Source: JBCBKL01 sp963922565
GTDB lineage: Bacteria > Pseudomonadota > Alphaproteobacteria > Rhodobacterales > Rhodobacteraceae
Length of the DNA stretch: 64,000 nucleotides
Assembly: GCA_963922565.1 (NCBI GenBank)
Contig: CAWUIQ010000004.1
Location: 58,247-122,246, forward strand
Direction of reading: 5' to 3'
Shown here in pieces: positions 24,577-33,324 of the stretch. The notes beneath the pieces were generated by a model, which was not told the origin of the DNA, searched no databases, and worked only from the letters and a program-made list of their open reading frames with translations. A program made the translations under genes and the position numbers. Every line of letters begins with the position of its first letter. Positions within the stretch are counted from its first letter, which is position 1.

Positions 24577-25485
24577 TTATTGGTCTTCCGGGGCGGCGAT
24601 GCGCACCCCTTCGCGTTTCAGGCGATCGCGCAAGACGTCGATTTCCACGTTCAGGTCGGTCCGATCCTCAACCAGCAGCTTCCGCGTCCGTGCTGCAAAG
24701 TTCTGGTCCAGATCGTCCAGCAACGCCGCGAAGTCTTCCCGCGCCCTGGCATCTCGCGTTCGGCTGTAGATATCGGCGAACTTGGCCGTCGCATCGCGGG
24801 CACCCATCAAATAGACACCCAAATACTTTCGGGCGGCCGTGAGGTCGCGCGGGTCCTCTTCGACCGTGCGGATCAGATCGCGCGCGGTGGTTTGAAACTT
24901 TTCGAGCCGCGTTTCCATCTGGCGGTCACCGGAACGGCGCGCAGCATCCATCATCTCGGATAGATACTTCTCGGCCTCGTCAACAACCCGCGCGACGCGA
25001 TCCTGTTGAAAGGTATCTATCCCCTCCATTCCCTTCGACTTGAGCGGATCAACGCCGAAAGAGGCCACGTGAAGGACCGTCGCAATCAAGCCGAAAAGAA
25101 CCGGGGCGACTATGCCGGGTTCCGATTTATACGCCGCAATTGCGATGCCGATGCCGGTCAGCGCAGAGGCAAATATCTTGCGGGGGATGGCTGGACGCCG
25201 TGCTATCTTGCGCTCGTTAAAGGCCGCTTCAGCCCGCAGACCATCCCGCAAAAGCCAGGCCGCCAGCGTCAGGATCGCCGCGGCGATCAGGGCCAGTGTC
25301 AGCCCGATCGCGCCGTCGCCCAGTGCCATGAAAACCATGGGAATAGCGGGTATAAACAATACGTTGGCTCGCCCCCCGACTGGATCGACTTTGGCCTTGT
25401 CAAAGGACGAGGATGCGACCGGCCCGTCGGGCGCCTGCCCGTCGCGACCAGTGGGAGAGTATTTGCCGCCGTAACGCTGCGCCAT
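24577..25485 (-). CDS. XpaC-type (5-bromo-4-chloroindolyl phosphate hydrolysis) protein
   Basis: 302 residues from the ATG at 25483-25485 (MAQRYGGKYSP), which overlaps the stop of a small upstream gene as TGATG. Two hydrophobic hairpins, VLFIPAIPMVFMALGDGAIGL to LIAAAILTLAAWLL and IFASALTGIGIAIAAY to LFGLIATVLHVASFG, precede a cytoplasmic helical domain (QQDRVARVVDEAEKYLSEMM, KYLGVYLMGARDATAKFADIYSRTRD) typical of XpaC. The family name comes from a screening phenotype and does not prove phosphatase activity. XpaC is a standard neighbour of TelA. Confidence 0.85.
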   Translation of the reverse strand: MAQRYGGKYSPTGRDGQAPDGPVASSSFDKAKVDPVGGRANVLFIPAIPMVFMALGDGAIGLTLALIAAAILTLAAWLLRDGLRAEAAFNERKIARRPAIPRKIFASALTGIGIAIAAYKSEPGIVAPVLFGLIATVLHVASFGVDPLKSKGMEGIDTFQQDRVARVVDEAEKYLSEMMDAARRSGDRQMETRLEKFQTTARDLIRTVEEDPRDLTAARKYLGVYLMGARDATAKFADIYSRTRDARAREDFAALLDDLDQNFAARTRKLLVEDRTDLNVEIDVLRDRLKREGVRIAAPEDQ

Positions 25486-25574
25486 CAAAGACCCCCGAGC
25501 CATCCGGTCGTTACGCCGAACATCAATATGATCAGCAGAACGTACGAGATTTTCTGTATGGCACTCGGTTGCAT
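25485..25574 (-). CDS. small membrane peptide at the head of the telA operon
   Basis: 29 residues, MQPSAIQKISYVLLIILMFG then VTTGWLGGL: a single hydrophobic helix with a short polar N-terminus. Its stop overlaps the xpaC start (TGATG), a strong sign that it is translated. An in-frame ATG at 25587-25589 would add five residues (MPGGL). The GGGGGG preceding the ATG at 25574 could act as a ribosome site. Predicted to be a membrane-embedded accessory peptide of the TelA/XpaC module. Confidence 0.65.
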   Translation of the reverse strand: MQPSAIQKISYVLLIILMFGVTTGWLGGL

Positions 25575-25748
25575 CAGCCCCCCGGGCATGGCTGGTCTTC
25601 AGTTGTTTATATCATCTCATACACGCTGCACCACGGGTTGTGGCATCGTGCTTTTTTCGGGCCTTGCCAGCCCCTTACATCAGATTTGTGACACATACGA
25701 AGCGACACAAGGGGAATTCCCTGCAATTGATATCACATGCTCCGCTGA

Positions 25749-26216
25749 TCACGCTCGGTGATACGGGCTCCCCGAAAGGATGGACGCCGCGCGATAGAGC
25801 TGTTCGGCAAGCATGATCCTGACCATCATGTGCGGCCAGACCATCGGGCCGAAGGACAGGGCGTGATGTGCATTGTTGCGAAGGGATGCGTCGAGCCCGT
25901 CAGCGCCGCCGATGACAAAGGCCAGATCGCTGCTCCCATCATCACGCCACTTCATCAGCCGGTCCGCAAAGGCAGGGGATGTTTCTAGCTTGCCGCGTTC
26001 GTCCAGCACGCAGGTCAGTGCGTTGGCCGGCAAAGCCCGCTGCAGCAGGGCCGCTTCGGCAAATTTGCCGCCTTTCTTGGCGTCTACCTCAACAATTTCG
26101 GCGGGTCCCAACCCGAGCGCGCGCCCGGCCCGATCAAAGCGCGTCAGGTAATCATCAATCAAATCGGCCTCGGGGCCGCCACGAAGCCGGCCAACGGCAC
26201 AAATTCTGATCCGCAT
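25749..26216 (-). CDS. rlmH: 23S rRNA (pseudouridine1915-N3)-methyltransferase
   Basis: 155 residues of the SPOUT family. RlmH methylates the pseudouridine in helix 69 of 23S rRNA. Recognised by the N-terminal MRIRICAVGRLRGGPE, the SAM-binding knot FVIGGADGL, LSFGPMVWPHMMVRIMLAEQLYRA and the C-terminal GSPYHRA (family GHPYHR, here Ser for His). It follows rsfS after 9 bp, the usual order. Confidence 0.96.
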   Translation of the reverse strand: MRIRICAVGRLRGGPEADLIDDYLTRFDRAGRALGLGPAEIVEVDAKKGGKFAEAALLQRALPANALTCVLDERGKLETSPAFADRLMKWRDDGSSDLAFVIGGADGLDASLRNNAHHALSFGPMVWPHMMVRIMLAEQLYRAASILSGSPYHRA

Positions 26217-26225
26217 TCAGGGCTG

Positions 26226-26591
26226 TTAATTGGCAGCCGCTGTTTCGCCGACTGGCATCCACATCTTTTCGAGCTGATAGAACTCGCGCACCTCTGGCCG
26301 AAATACGTGGACGATCACGTCGCCCGTATCGATCAGGACCCAATCACCGGTGTCCTTGCCCTCAATGCGGGCTGTGCGACCGAACTGCTGCTTCAGCCGT
26401 TCTACCAGTTTCTCGGAAATGGCTGCGACCTGACGGGACGAGCGACCAGAACAGATGACCATGTAATCACCCATGGCTGTTTTGCCGCGTAGGTCGATAT
26501 CGACCACGTCCTCAGCCTTATCGTCTGACAGTGAGGAAAGAATGGCAGCCAGCAGCGCTTCGCTTGTGGCTTCCGTTGCGCCAGCAGCCAT
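26226..26591 (-). CDS. rsfS: ribosome silencing factor RsfS
   Basis: 121 residues from the ATG at 26591. Binds ribosomal protein uL14 and blocks subunit joining under starvation. Markers are DDKAEDVVDIDLRGKTAMGDYMVICSGRSSRQVAAIS and DWVLIDTGDVIVHVFRPEVREFYQLEKMW. The start is debatable: the assigned ATG has only a weak ribosome site, while a perfect AGGAGG lies about 60 nt upstream in front of a short overlapping frame. The rsfS frame itself stays open upstream of this ATG. Confidence 0.95.
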   Translation of the reverse strand: MAAGATEATSEALLAAILSSLSDDKAEDVVDIDLRGKTAMGDYMVICSGRSSRQVAAISEKLVERLKQQFGRTARIEGKDTGDWVLIDTGDVIVHVFRPEVREFYQLEKMWMPVGETAAAN

Positions 26592-26647
26592 CAGGCTCGG
26601 ACGCTCATCAGCGGTTTTGACCGCGTCAGCATGAATGGACAGAACAT
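26591..26647 (-). CDS. possible leader peptide coupled to rsfS
   Basis: An 18-codon frame, MFCPFMLTRSKPLMSVRA, starts three bases after a perfect AGGAGG and stops in a TGATG overlap with the rsfS ATG. The geometry suggests translational coupling that delivers ribosomes to rsfS. The alternative is that rsfS itself begins upstream: a CTG in the rsfS frame lies eight bases after the same AGGAGG. Confidence 0.35.
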   Translation of the reverse strand: MFCPFMLTRSKPLMSVRA

Positions 26648-26893
26648 TGTCCTCCTATACATCGCACCGCTCAGCCCCGGTGCTGGGATAAGGAAAAGGT
26701 AACAATCTAACCGTGACAATTCAATGAAAGCCCGCGCGCGACGTAAACTGTTGTGGATTTCTGACCAAACGAGAGGCAGATTTGCCGTCTGCATGACATT
26801 CCGGGCCATCATGTTGTGCGTCATCGGCGAAGGCCGGTGCCCAGACCCGAGGATCCGCGCACCCGCCATCACTCATCAATTCCGAAGGCTGGT
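26648..26893. other. intergenic region between hsp20 and rsfS, no gene
   Basis: A long minus-strand open frame covers this stretch (to 26872), but its composition and lack of family resemblance argue against coding. The region probably contains the rsfS-rlmH promoter and the 3' end of hsp20. No clear hairpin terminator or operator was seen. Confidence 0.45.
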
Positions 26894-27313
26894 CTAGTGT
26901 TTCGCGATTTCGACCTTCTTGGCAGACGCTGAAACCTCCGGAGCGGTCTTGGGCACCTTCACGGTCAGCACTCCATCTTTCAGATCCGCCGTGACACCGT
27001 CGGGATCTGCATCAGGCGGCAAGCGAAACGACCGGCGGAATGCGCCATATTGACGTTCGCTGAAATACCAGGTGTCGCCCTTGCGCTCGGTTTCGGTTTT
27101 CTTTTCGCCCCGGATCGTGACGACCCCGTTTTCGACGGTCAGGTCGATATCGTCCTCGCTGACCCCCGGTAACTCCATGCTGATGTCGTAGACTTCGCCG
27201 TTGCTTGACGCCGCCGTCGCGGGGTTCAGCCATTCGGCCATACGCGTGCCAAAGCCCCGGAACGGTTCATAGAGTGAGGGCCAGAACCCGCCCAGTTCGC
27301 TTTTTTCCACCAT
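26894..27313 (-). CDS. Hsp20/alpha-crystallin family small heat-shock protein
   Basis: 139 residues. The alpha-crystallin domain spans about 38-130, with YDISMELPGVSEDDIDLTVENGVVTIRGEKK, the GAFRRSFRLPPDAD block and the A-x-L-x-D-G-V-L motif (ADLKDGVLTVKVPK). ATP-independent holdase that prevents aggregation of unfolded proteins in the cytoplasm. It has a strong AGGAGGAG ribosome site. It is divergent from the nitroreductase gene; a sigma-32 promoter would be expected, but I could not place one convincingly. Confidence 0.95.
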   Translation of the reverse strand: MVEKSELGGFWPSLYEPFRGFGTRMAEWLNPATAASSNGEVYDISMELPGVSEDDIDLTVENGVVTIRGEKKTETERKGDTWYFSERQYGAFRRSFRLPPDADPDGVTADLKDGVLTVKVPKTAPEVSASAKKVEIAKH

Positions 27314-27425
27314 CGAAGATCTCCTCCTATTGACGGGGCAAAGTCTTCAACAGATCGGCGGGCGGGTCCTTGATCCGGCTCAAATGCAGTTGCGGGAAAA
27401 GCTGGGGCGGGCCAATGTCCGCTGC

Positions 27426-28100
27426 ATGGCAAACGACTACGACACGCTTTTATCGCTCCTGCACCTCCGGCATTCGTGCCGCGCTTTCCTGCCTGATGCG
27501 GTCCCCCGCGCCACGATCGAACGGATCGTCGGCGCAGCGCAGCGTGTGCCTTCTTGGTGCAATGCCCAGCCGTGGCACCTCATGATAACATCGGGACCTG
27601 AGACGGATCGCTTTCGCGACGCTCTTTATGAACATGCTGGCAAGACGGTGCCCGAGCCTGATCTGGAATGGCCAAAAGGCTATCCCGGGGTCTACGGCGA
27701 CCGCCGGCGCACCTGTGGCTGGCAGCTTTATGACGCTGTCGGTGTTGAAAAGGGCGACCGTGCGGCATCGGCCCGCCAGATGATGGAAAACTACCGCTTC
27801 TTCGGGGCTCCGCATGTGGCCATCCTGACCACTCCCGTCGAACTGGGTGCTTACGGCGCGCTGGATACCGGCGGTTTCATCACGGCATTTACGCTCGCGG
27901 CGCAGGCAGAGGGCGTTGGCAGCATCGCGCAGGCCGCCATCGCGGCTTATGCGCCGTTCGTTCGGGAGTTCCTTGATCTGCCAGCAGACCGCCTTGTGTT
28001 GTGCGCGATTTCATTCGGTTACGCGGACGGCGATCATCCCGCAAACGGGTTTCGGACTGAACGCGCGGACCCGTCCGATGTGATCGAGTGGCGGGGCTGA
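27426..28100 (+). CDS. nitroreductase family oxidoreductase
   Basis: 224 residues from the ATG at 27426 (MANDYDTLLSLLHLRHSCRAF). FMN-binding nitroreductase fold, shown by RHSCRAFLPDAVPR, RVPSWCNAQPWHLMI (the family's PSxxNxQPW), DTGGFITAFTLAAQAEGVGSIAQ and ISFGYADGDHPAN. Enzymes of this group reduce nitroaromatics or quinone-like compounds with NAD(P)H; the physiological substrate is unknown. Its stop overlaps the dtd start (TGATG). Confidence 0.9.
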   Translation: MANDYDTLLSLLHLRHSCRAFLPDAVPRATIERIVGAAQRVPSWCNAQPWHLMITSGPETDRFRDALYEHAGKTVPEPDLEWPKGYPGVYGDRRRTCGWQLYDAVGVEKGDRAASARQMMENYRFFGAPHVAILTTPVELGAYGALDTGGFITAFTLAAQAEGVGSIAQAAIAAYAPFVREFLDLPADRLVLCAISFGYADGDHPANGFRTERADPSDVIEWRG

Positions 28101-28543
28101 TGCGCGCGCTTATCCAGAGGGTCAGCGAGGCGTCGGTCTCCGTTGATGATCAAATTGTCGGTCAGATCGGGCCCGGGCTGCTGATCTTTGTTTGCGCGAT
28201 GCCAGGCGACAGTCAGGCGATGGCCGATGCGCTCGCGACGAAGATCAGCAAGCTACGGGTGTTCAAGGATGATGCAGGCAAGATGAACCATTCACTACTT
28301 CAGGCAGGAGGTTCCGCCTTGGTCGTGAGCCAGTTCACCCTTGCCGCCGACACCTCACGCGGCAATCGCCCCGGTTTTTCTGGGGCCGCCCCGCCCGATC
28401 TGGGTGAAGCGCTCTATGAGCGGTTCGGGGATGCCCTCTCGGGTCTGGGGATCAGTACGCAACGCGGCCGCTTTGGCGCTGATATGCAGGTAAAGCTGGT
28501 GAATGATGGACCGGTCACGATCTGGATGGATACAGACGGATGA
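28100..28543 (+). CDS. dtd: D-aminoacyl-tRNA deacylase
   Basis: 147 residues from the ATG at 28100 (MRALIQRVSEASVSVDD). Hydrolyses D-aminoacyl-tRNA and glycyl-tRNA(Ala), a proofreading step. The two active-site motifs are present: VSQFTLAADTSRGNRPGF near 78-95 and NDGPVTIWMDT at the C-terminus. It is coupled on both sides: TGATG with the nitroreductase gene and ATGA with the glycerate kinase gene. Confidence 0.96.
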   Translation: MRALIQRVSEASVSVDDQIVGQIGPGLLIFVCAMPGDSQAMADALATKISKLRVFKDDAGKMNHSLLQAGGSALVVSQFTLAADTSRGNRPGFSGAAPPDLGEALYERFGDALSGLGISTQRGRFGADMQVKLVNDGPVTIWMDTDG

Positions 28544-29631
28544 GCAAGCTGCTTGATCTATGGCGTGTTGGGGTCGATGCGGTCAAAGGAGATCGCGCTG
28601 TTGCGGCTGCTCTGGGGGCGGGTGCTGTCCCTTGGCCCGATCACATCATTGCGGTTGGAAAGGCTGCTGTGGCAATGGCACAGGCTGCAGGCGCCCATTT
28701 TCCCAATGTACCAATGCTGATCGTGACCAAGGATGGCCACGCTGCCGGTGCGCCACCCCATGCGCGTGTGATCGAGGCGGCACATCCCGTTCCGGATCAG
28801 CGATCGCTCGACGCGGGTGCAGCCTTGCTTGGGGCCGTCTCAAGCATGGCGCCGGGTTCACACCTCTTGATGCTGGTTTCGGGCGGCGCCTCGGCTTTGG
28901 CCGAAGCGCTGAAGGGATCCATGACGCTGGACGATCTGGCGAAAGAGACGCAGCAGCTGTTGGCGAGCGGCGCCGACATCCACGCCATGAACACACGCCG
29001 CAAAGAGCTGTCGCTGATAAAGGGAGGAGGGCTGCTGAGACGGTTTCACGGGCTGCATGTCACGACCTTGGCGATATCGGATGTCGAGGGAGATGCGCTT
29101 GATGTGATCGGCTCAGGCATTGGAGACGCGCCGCCCAATGCCCAATTCCTGTTCACGCCGCGGATTGTTGCGAGCAACGCGCTTGCTCGGGCGGCAATAG
29201 AGGATGCCAGTCCCTTCGCGATCTTGCGAAACGATGAAAGCCTTTACGACGAGGTGGAGGCTCTGGCGGGCCGCCTCGCTCCGATGTTGCAAAAAGCAGA
29301 ACCCGGGCTCTCGATTTTTGGTGGCGAACCCACCGTCATTCTGCCCGAGAATCCCGGCCTAGGTGGACGCAACATGGCGCTGGCCCTGTGCCTCGCCCGC
29401 GAGATTTCTGGTGACAAAAACCTTCAAATCCTGGTTGCCGGCACAGACGGCACCGATGGTCCTACGGATGCAGCCGGTGCGCTGGTCGATGGAGCGACGT
29501 GGGACCCGAGCGGGGCAGATGCGCTTGCCCGTGCGGACGCCTATGACTGGCTCGCGGCCAAAGGTTCATTGGTAAAGACCGGCCCAACCGGCACAAATGT
29601 GATGGACCTGATGCTGGCCCTGCGCGGTTGA
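28540..29631 (+). CDS. glycerate 2-kinase, DUF4147/MOFRL type
   Basis: 363 residues. Phosphorylates D-glycerate to 2-phosphoglycerate with ATP, feeding glyoxylate-derived carbon into glycolysis. The DUF4147 domain has HIIAVGKAAVAMAQAAG, AAHPVPDQRSLDAG, LMLVSGGASALAE and MNTRRKELSLIKGGGLLR. The MOFRL domain near the C-terminus has GGEPTVIL and the GGRNMALAL and GTDGTDGPTDAAGALVDG signatures. The protein is shorter than typical members of about 420 residues, but no motif is missing. It overlaps dtd by ATGA. It may serve the glyoxylate made by the ureide genes at 44-51 kb. Confidence 0.92.
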   Translation: MSKLLDLWRVGVDAVKGDRAVAAALGAGAVPWPDHIIAVGKAAVAMAQAAGAHFPNVPMLIVTKDGHAAGAPPHARVIEAAHPVPDQRSLDAGAALLGAVSSMAPGSHLLMLVSGGASALAEALKGSMTLDDLAKETQQLLASGADIHAMNTRRKELSLIKGGGLLRRFHGLHVTTLAISDVEGDALDVIGSGIGDAPPNAQFLFTPRIVASNALARAAIEDASPFAILRNDESLYDEVEALAGRLAPMLQKAEPGLSIFGGEPTVILPENPGLGGRNMALALCLAREISGDKNLQILVAGTDGTDGPTDAAGALVDGATWDPSGADALARADAYDWLAAKGSLVKTGPTGTNVMDLMLALRG

Positions 29632-29662
29632 CAGGCTGGGCATTGGCCCTCAGCGTGCGGGC

Positions 29663-31621
29663 GTGACGAACGAACTATTGAAAGTGAATGAGTGGCCGGA
29701 CGTCGGTATCGTCATGACCGATGGCACGCGGTTGTCCGGCCGACTTTGGCGGCCCGAAACGGACGAGGCCGTTCCGCTCATCCTCGAATACCTGCCTTAT
29801 CGCAAACGGGATGGAACCTGCGCGCGTGATGCGCTGACCCATCCGTGGTTTGCCGCGCGCGGCTATGCCTGCCTTCGGGTCGATATCCGCGGCAATGGCG
29901 ACAGCCACGGGCTGATGGATGACGAATACACCCAACAGGAACTGGACGACGCCGTCGAAGTCATCGATTGGGCCGCCGCGCAGGATTGGTGCAACGGATT
30001 GGTTGGGATGATGGGCATCTCGTGGGGTGGCTTCAATGCGTTGCAAGTCGCTGCCATGGTGCCTGCGCCGCTGAAGGCGATCATCACACTGTGTTCCACC
30101 GTTGATCGGTTTGCCGACGACATCCACTACAAGGGCGGCTGCCTGCTCAACGAGAACCTGGGATGGGGTGCCACGATGTGGGCCTATTCTTCGCGTCCGC
30201 CCGACCCGGCCCTTCGCGATGATTGGCGTGAGATGTGGCTCAAGCGGCTGGAGCATGAGCCTTTTCTGCCCGCAACGTGGCTAAGGCACCAGCGGCGCGA
30301 TGCCTATTGGCGCCACGGATCGGTTTGTGAGCACTATACTGCGATCAAGGCCAAGGTACTTGCCGTCGGCGGCTGGGGGGATGCCTACAAGAATGCCGTT
30401 CCACAGATCGTCGCGAATGTTCCGGGGTCGAAGGGCATTGTCGGTCCGTGGGTCCACAAATACCCCCACTTCGCTGTCCCAGAGCCTCGCATCGGGTTTC
30501 TGCAAGAGGCGATCCGCTGGTGGGATCGTTGGCTGAAAGGCATCGAAAACGGCGCAGAACAGGACCCGGATTACCGCCCCTATCTGATGGACGGTGTGCG
30601 CCCGGCGACCTGGTATGAAGAACGCGATGGCGATTGGCTTGCCGACCCTGAGGTCGAGCCGCTGCGGCTGCACCTGTCAGAGAATGCGCTGTCTGTCGTC
30701 GGCGAAGCATTTAGCGCCGTGGTCGCGTCCCCTCAGCAATGCGGTGTCGCTGGTGGCGAGTATTGCGCGATCTGGCTTGGTCCTGAAATGCCGGACGATC
30801 AGCGGCCAGACGATGCGATGTCCGCTTGCTTTGACAGTGCGCCCCTGACCGAAGACCTCGCCATCGCGGGTGCGCCTGAGGTGACGCTGCAAATCACCTG
30901 CGACCAGCACCAGGCCCAGATCGCCGTTCGCCTTTGTCATGTCCACCCCGATGGCGCGTCGACCCGGATCACCTATGGAGTGCTGAACCTGAGCCATCGC
31001 AACGGGTCGGCTGATCCGAAAGCCGTGGAACCAGATGTCAGCCAGACTGTGACACTCGCGCTCGATCACATCGCCTATCGTGTTCCGGCGGGGCACCGCC
31101 TGCGGCTCGCAGTTTCGACCAGCTATTGGCCACTCGTCTGGCCCGCGCCCTGTGCCGCGACAGTCACGCTGACCGGTGGGTCAGCCGATATCCCGCAGGT
31201 CAGGCAGAGCGGTGTCTGTACCTTTCCCCTGCCGGAAAGCGCCGAGCCTTGGAAGGTGAACCAATTGCGTGCGCCTGCACACTTTAGGCGAACCGAAACC
31301 GATCACACGACCGGCTCGGTTACCCTGATTATCGAAGACGATTTCGGCAAGGTTCAGGACCTCGAGCACGGCCTGATCAGCGGGGCGGTAGCGCGCGAAC
31401 AATGGTCAATTCATCCCGACGATCCGTTGTCAGCCAAGGGGTCCTGTCACTGGACCGAGGAAGTCGAACGCGATGGGATCCGTATGCGGACCGAGACGAC
31501 ATCCGAAATGACGTCCGATGCCGAAAACTTCTATCTGCGGGCGAGACTGGAAGCCTTTGAAGACGATAAGCCGATATTTTCAAAGGAGATTTCAGAAACC
31601 ATTCAGCGGGACTTTATCTGA
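29663..31621 (+). CDS. CocE/NonD family hydrolase
   Basis: 652 residues from a GTG at 29663. The N-terminal alpha/beta-hydrolase domain has the nucleophile elbow GISWGGF near residue 118 (catalytic Ser), the oxyanion region YLPYRKRDGT and the GNGDSHG block; the acid/His region is LAVGGWGDAYKNA and GPWVHKYPH. The C-terminal jelly-roll typical of X-Pro dipeptidyl-peptidase/cocaine-esterase proteins runs from about 330 (RLHLSENALS, ARLCHVHPDG-like IAVRLCHVHPDGAS, VPAGHRLRLAVSTSYWPLVWPAP). Substrates in this family are esters, acyl-amides or X-Pro peptides. The gene precedes a peptide-type ABC transporter, so the hydrolase may process the imported compound. Confidence 0.9.
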   Translation: MTNELLKVNEWPDVGIVMTDGTRLSGRLWRPETDEAVPLILEYLPYRKRDGTCARDALTHPWFAARGYACLRVDIRGNGDSHGLMDDEYTQQELDDAVEVIDWAAAQDWCNGLVGMMGISWGGFNALQVAAMVPAPLKAIITLCSTVDRFADDIHYKGGCLLNENLGWGATMWAYSSRPPDPALRDDWREMWLKRLEHEPFLPATWLRHQRRDAYWRHGSVCEHYTAIKAKVLAVGGWGDAYKNAVPQIVANVPGSKGIVGPWVHKYPHFAVPEPRIGFLQEAIRWWDRWLKGIENGAEQDPDYRPYLMDGVRPATWYEERDGDWLADPEVEPLRLHLSENALSVVGEAFSAVVASPQQCGVAGGEYCAIWLGPEMPDDQRPDDAMSACFDSAPLTEDLAIAGAPEVTLQITCDQHQAQIAVRLCHVHPDGASTRITYGVLNLSHRNGSADPKAVEPDVSQTVTLALDHIAYRVPAGHRLRLAVSTSYWPLVWPAPCAATVTLTGGSADIPQVRQSGVCTFPLPESAEPWKVNQLRAPAHFRRTETDHTTGSVTLIIEDDFGKVQDLEHGLISGAVAREQWSIHPDDPLSAKGSCHWTEEVERDGIRMRTETTSEMTSDAENFYLRARLEAFEDDKPIFSKEISETIQRDFI

Positions 31622-31739
31622 CCGCCCGCGGGCACGTCCGAGGATTAGACCTTGCGGGACGCCTTCAAATCCGTACGCTCGGACAGGAATTGTCAGCAAC
31701 GTGCGCGCAAGACGCACGGCAACCAACCGGGAGACCCAA

Positions 31740-33323
31740 ATGAAAAAACAACTCGATTTCTTCACGCGCCAGGTGGCGCGCGGCCTGATGACGCGTCGCG
31801 AATTCGTGGGCCGGGCCGCAGCGCTTGGCCTGACAGCAGCAACGGCAAACTCGATCCTTGCATCGGCCGTTCGGGCCGCAGGGCCGCAAAAAGGCGGCAC
31901 CCTCAGGATGGGTCTGCAGGGTGGTAGCTCGACCGACAGCCTCGACCCCGCTCTTGCAACAAACCAGGTGGCCTTGATGCTCATCCGTCTTTGGGGCGAG
32001 CCGCTGGTCGAACTTTCCGATGACGGCGGTCTTCAGGGCAAGGTGGCCGAGAGCTTTGAGGCATCGGCAGATGCGCGGGTTTGGACGTTCAAGATCCGGT
32101 CCGGCATCATGTTCTCGAATGGCAAGACGGTCACGGCCGAAGATGTGGCGGCTTCGCTGGAACGGCATTCGGGCGAGGAAAGCCAGTCGGGTGCGCTGGG
32201 TATTATGCGCGGCGTCAAGAACGTCAGCGTAGATGGTCAGAACGTGGTGGTCGAACTGGATGGGCCGAACGCTGACCTGCCATACCTCATGGCTGACTAC
32301 CATCTCATCGTTCAGCCAAATGGCGGCAAGGATGACCCGGCCGCGGCCATCGGCACTGGCCCCTACGTCCTGAAAGAGGTCGAGATGGGTGTCCGCTTTG
32401 TCGCGGAGAAGAACCCCAACTATTGGGGTGATCTCGGCCATGCCGATACCATTGAACTAACGGTCATCAACGACAACACCGCGCGCGTTGCGGCGCTGCA
32501 ATCGGGTCAGGTCGATATGATCGACCGCGTGCCGCCACGCACGGCTGGTCTGGTCGGTCGTGCCCCCGGGATCAATGTGCATTCGGCTAGCGGCCCCGGC
32601 CACTACGTCTTTATCATGCACTGCAACACGGCGCCGTTCGACAACAACGATGTGCGCCTCGCGCTGAAATACGGCATCAACCGTCAGGAAATGGTCGACA
32701 AGATCCTGTCGGGCTATGGCTCGGTCGGTAACGACACACCGATCAACAGCTCGTACCCGTTCTATACCGAGTTTGAGCAACGGGAATACGACCCTGACAA
32801 GGCCAAGTTCCACATGGAAAAGTCGGGCTATGACGGGCCGATCCTGCTGCGCACGTCCGAAAACTCATTCCCCGGTGCGCCGGACGCTTCGGCCTTGTTC
32901 CAGCAATCCTGTCAGGCTGCTGGCATCAACCTCGAGATCAAGCGCGAGCCCAATGACGGCTATTGGTCAGAGGTCTGGAACAATCAGCCGTTCTGCACCA
33001 GTTATTGGGGCGGCCGTCCGACGCAGGACCAGATGTTCACCACGGCCTACTTGTCGACAGCAGACTGGAACGACACCCGTTTCTTCAACGAACAGTTTGA
33101 CCAGATGCTCATCGCGGCGCGGGCTGAACTGGATGGCGCGAAGCGGACGCAGATGTACGCGGACATGTCGACCATTCTGCGCGACGAGGGCGGCCTGATC
33201 TGCCCGATGTTCAACGACTTCGTCGATGCGACCTCGGATCGGCTCGCCGGTTGGGTCGAAGACGCGAAGGGCTTTGCCCTAATGAACAGCTACGCACCGC
33301 TCAAGATGTGGGTCACCGCCTGA
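31740..33323 (+). CDS. peptide-type ABC transporter, family 5 substrate-binding protein
   Basis: 527 residues from the ATG at 31740, after GGGAGA. The N-terminus contains the twin-arginine motif TRREFVGRAAALGLTAA, so export of a folded protein by Tat is likely. The family 5 solute-binding domain shows KGGTLRMGLQGGSSTDSLDP, VAESFEASADARVWTFKIRSGIMFSNGKTVTAEDV, GTGPYVLKEVEMG and RLALKYGINRQEMVDKIL. It binds peptides or related molecules in the periplasm. First gene of the transporter set, coupled to the permease gene one base downstream. Confidence 0.94.
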   Translation: MKKQLDFFTRQVARGLMTRREFVGRAAALGLTAATANSILASAVRAAGPQKGGTLRMGLQGGSSTDSLDPALATNQVALMLIRLWGEPLVELSDDGGLQGKVAESFEASADARVWTFKIRSGIMFSNGKTVTAEDVAASLERHSGEESQSGALGIMRGVKNVSVDGQNVVVELDGPNADLPYLMADYHLIVQPNGGKDDPAAAIGTGPYVLKEVEMGVRFVAEKNPNYWGDLGHADTIELTVINDNTARVAALQSGQVDMIDRVPPRTAGLVGRAPGINVHSASGPGHYVFIMHCNTAPFDNNDVRLALKYGINRQEMVDKILSGYGSVGNDTPINSSYPFYTEFEQREYDPDKAKFHMEKSGYDGPILLRTSENSFPGAPDASALFQQSCQAAGINLEIKREPNDGYWSEVWNNQPFCTSYWGGRPTQDQMFTTAYLSTADWNDTRFFNEQFDQMLIAARAELDGAKRTQMYADMSTILRDEGGLICPMFNDFVDATSDRLAGWVEDAKGFALMNSYAPLKMWVTA

Positions 33324-33324
33324 T

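Noticed and set aside
24577..25485. Literal phosphatase function for the XpaC protein
   Set aside because: The family name reflects a dye phenotype; no phosphatase motif is visible in the sequence.
26648..26872. 93-codon minus-strand frame upstream of rsfS
   Set aside because: Only its last 18 codons have a plausible ribosome site; the rest looks non-coding.
27314..27425. Sigma-32 promoter for hsp20
   Set aside because: A TTGAAG and a CCCCG occur, but their spacing is too short for the consensus.
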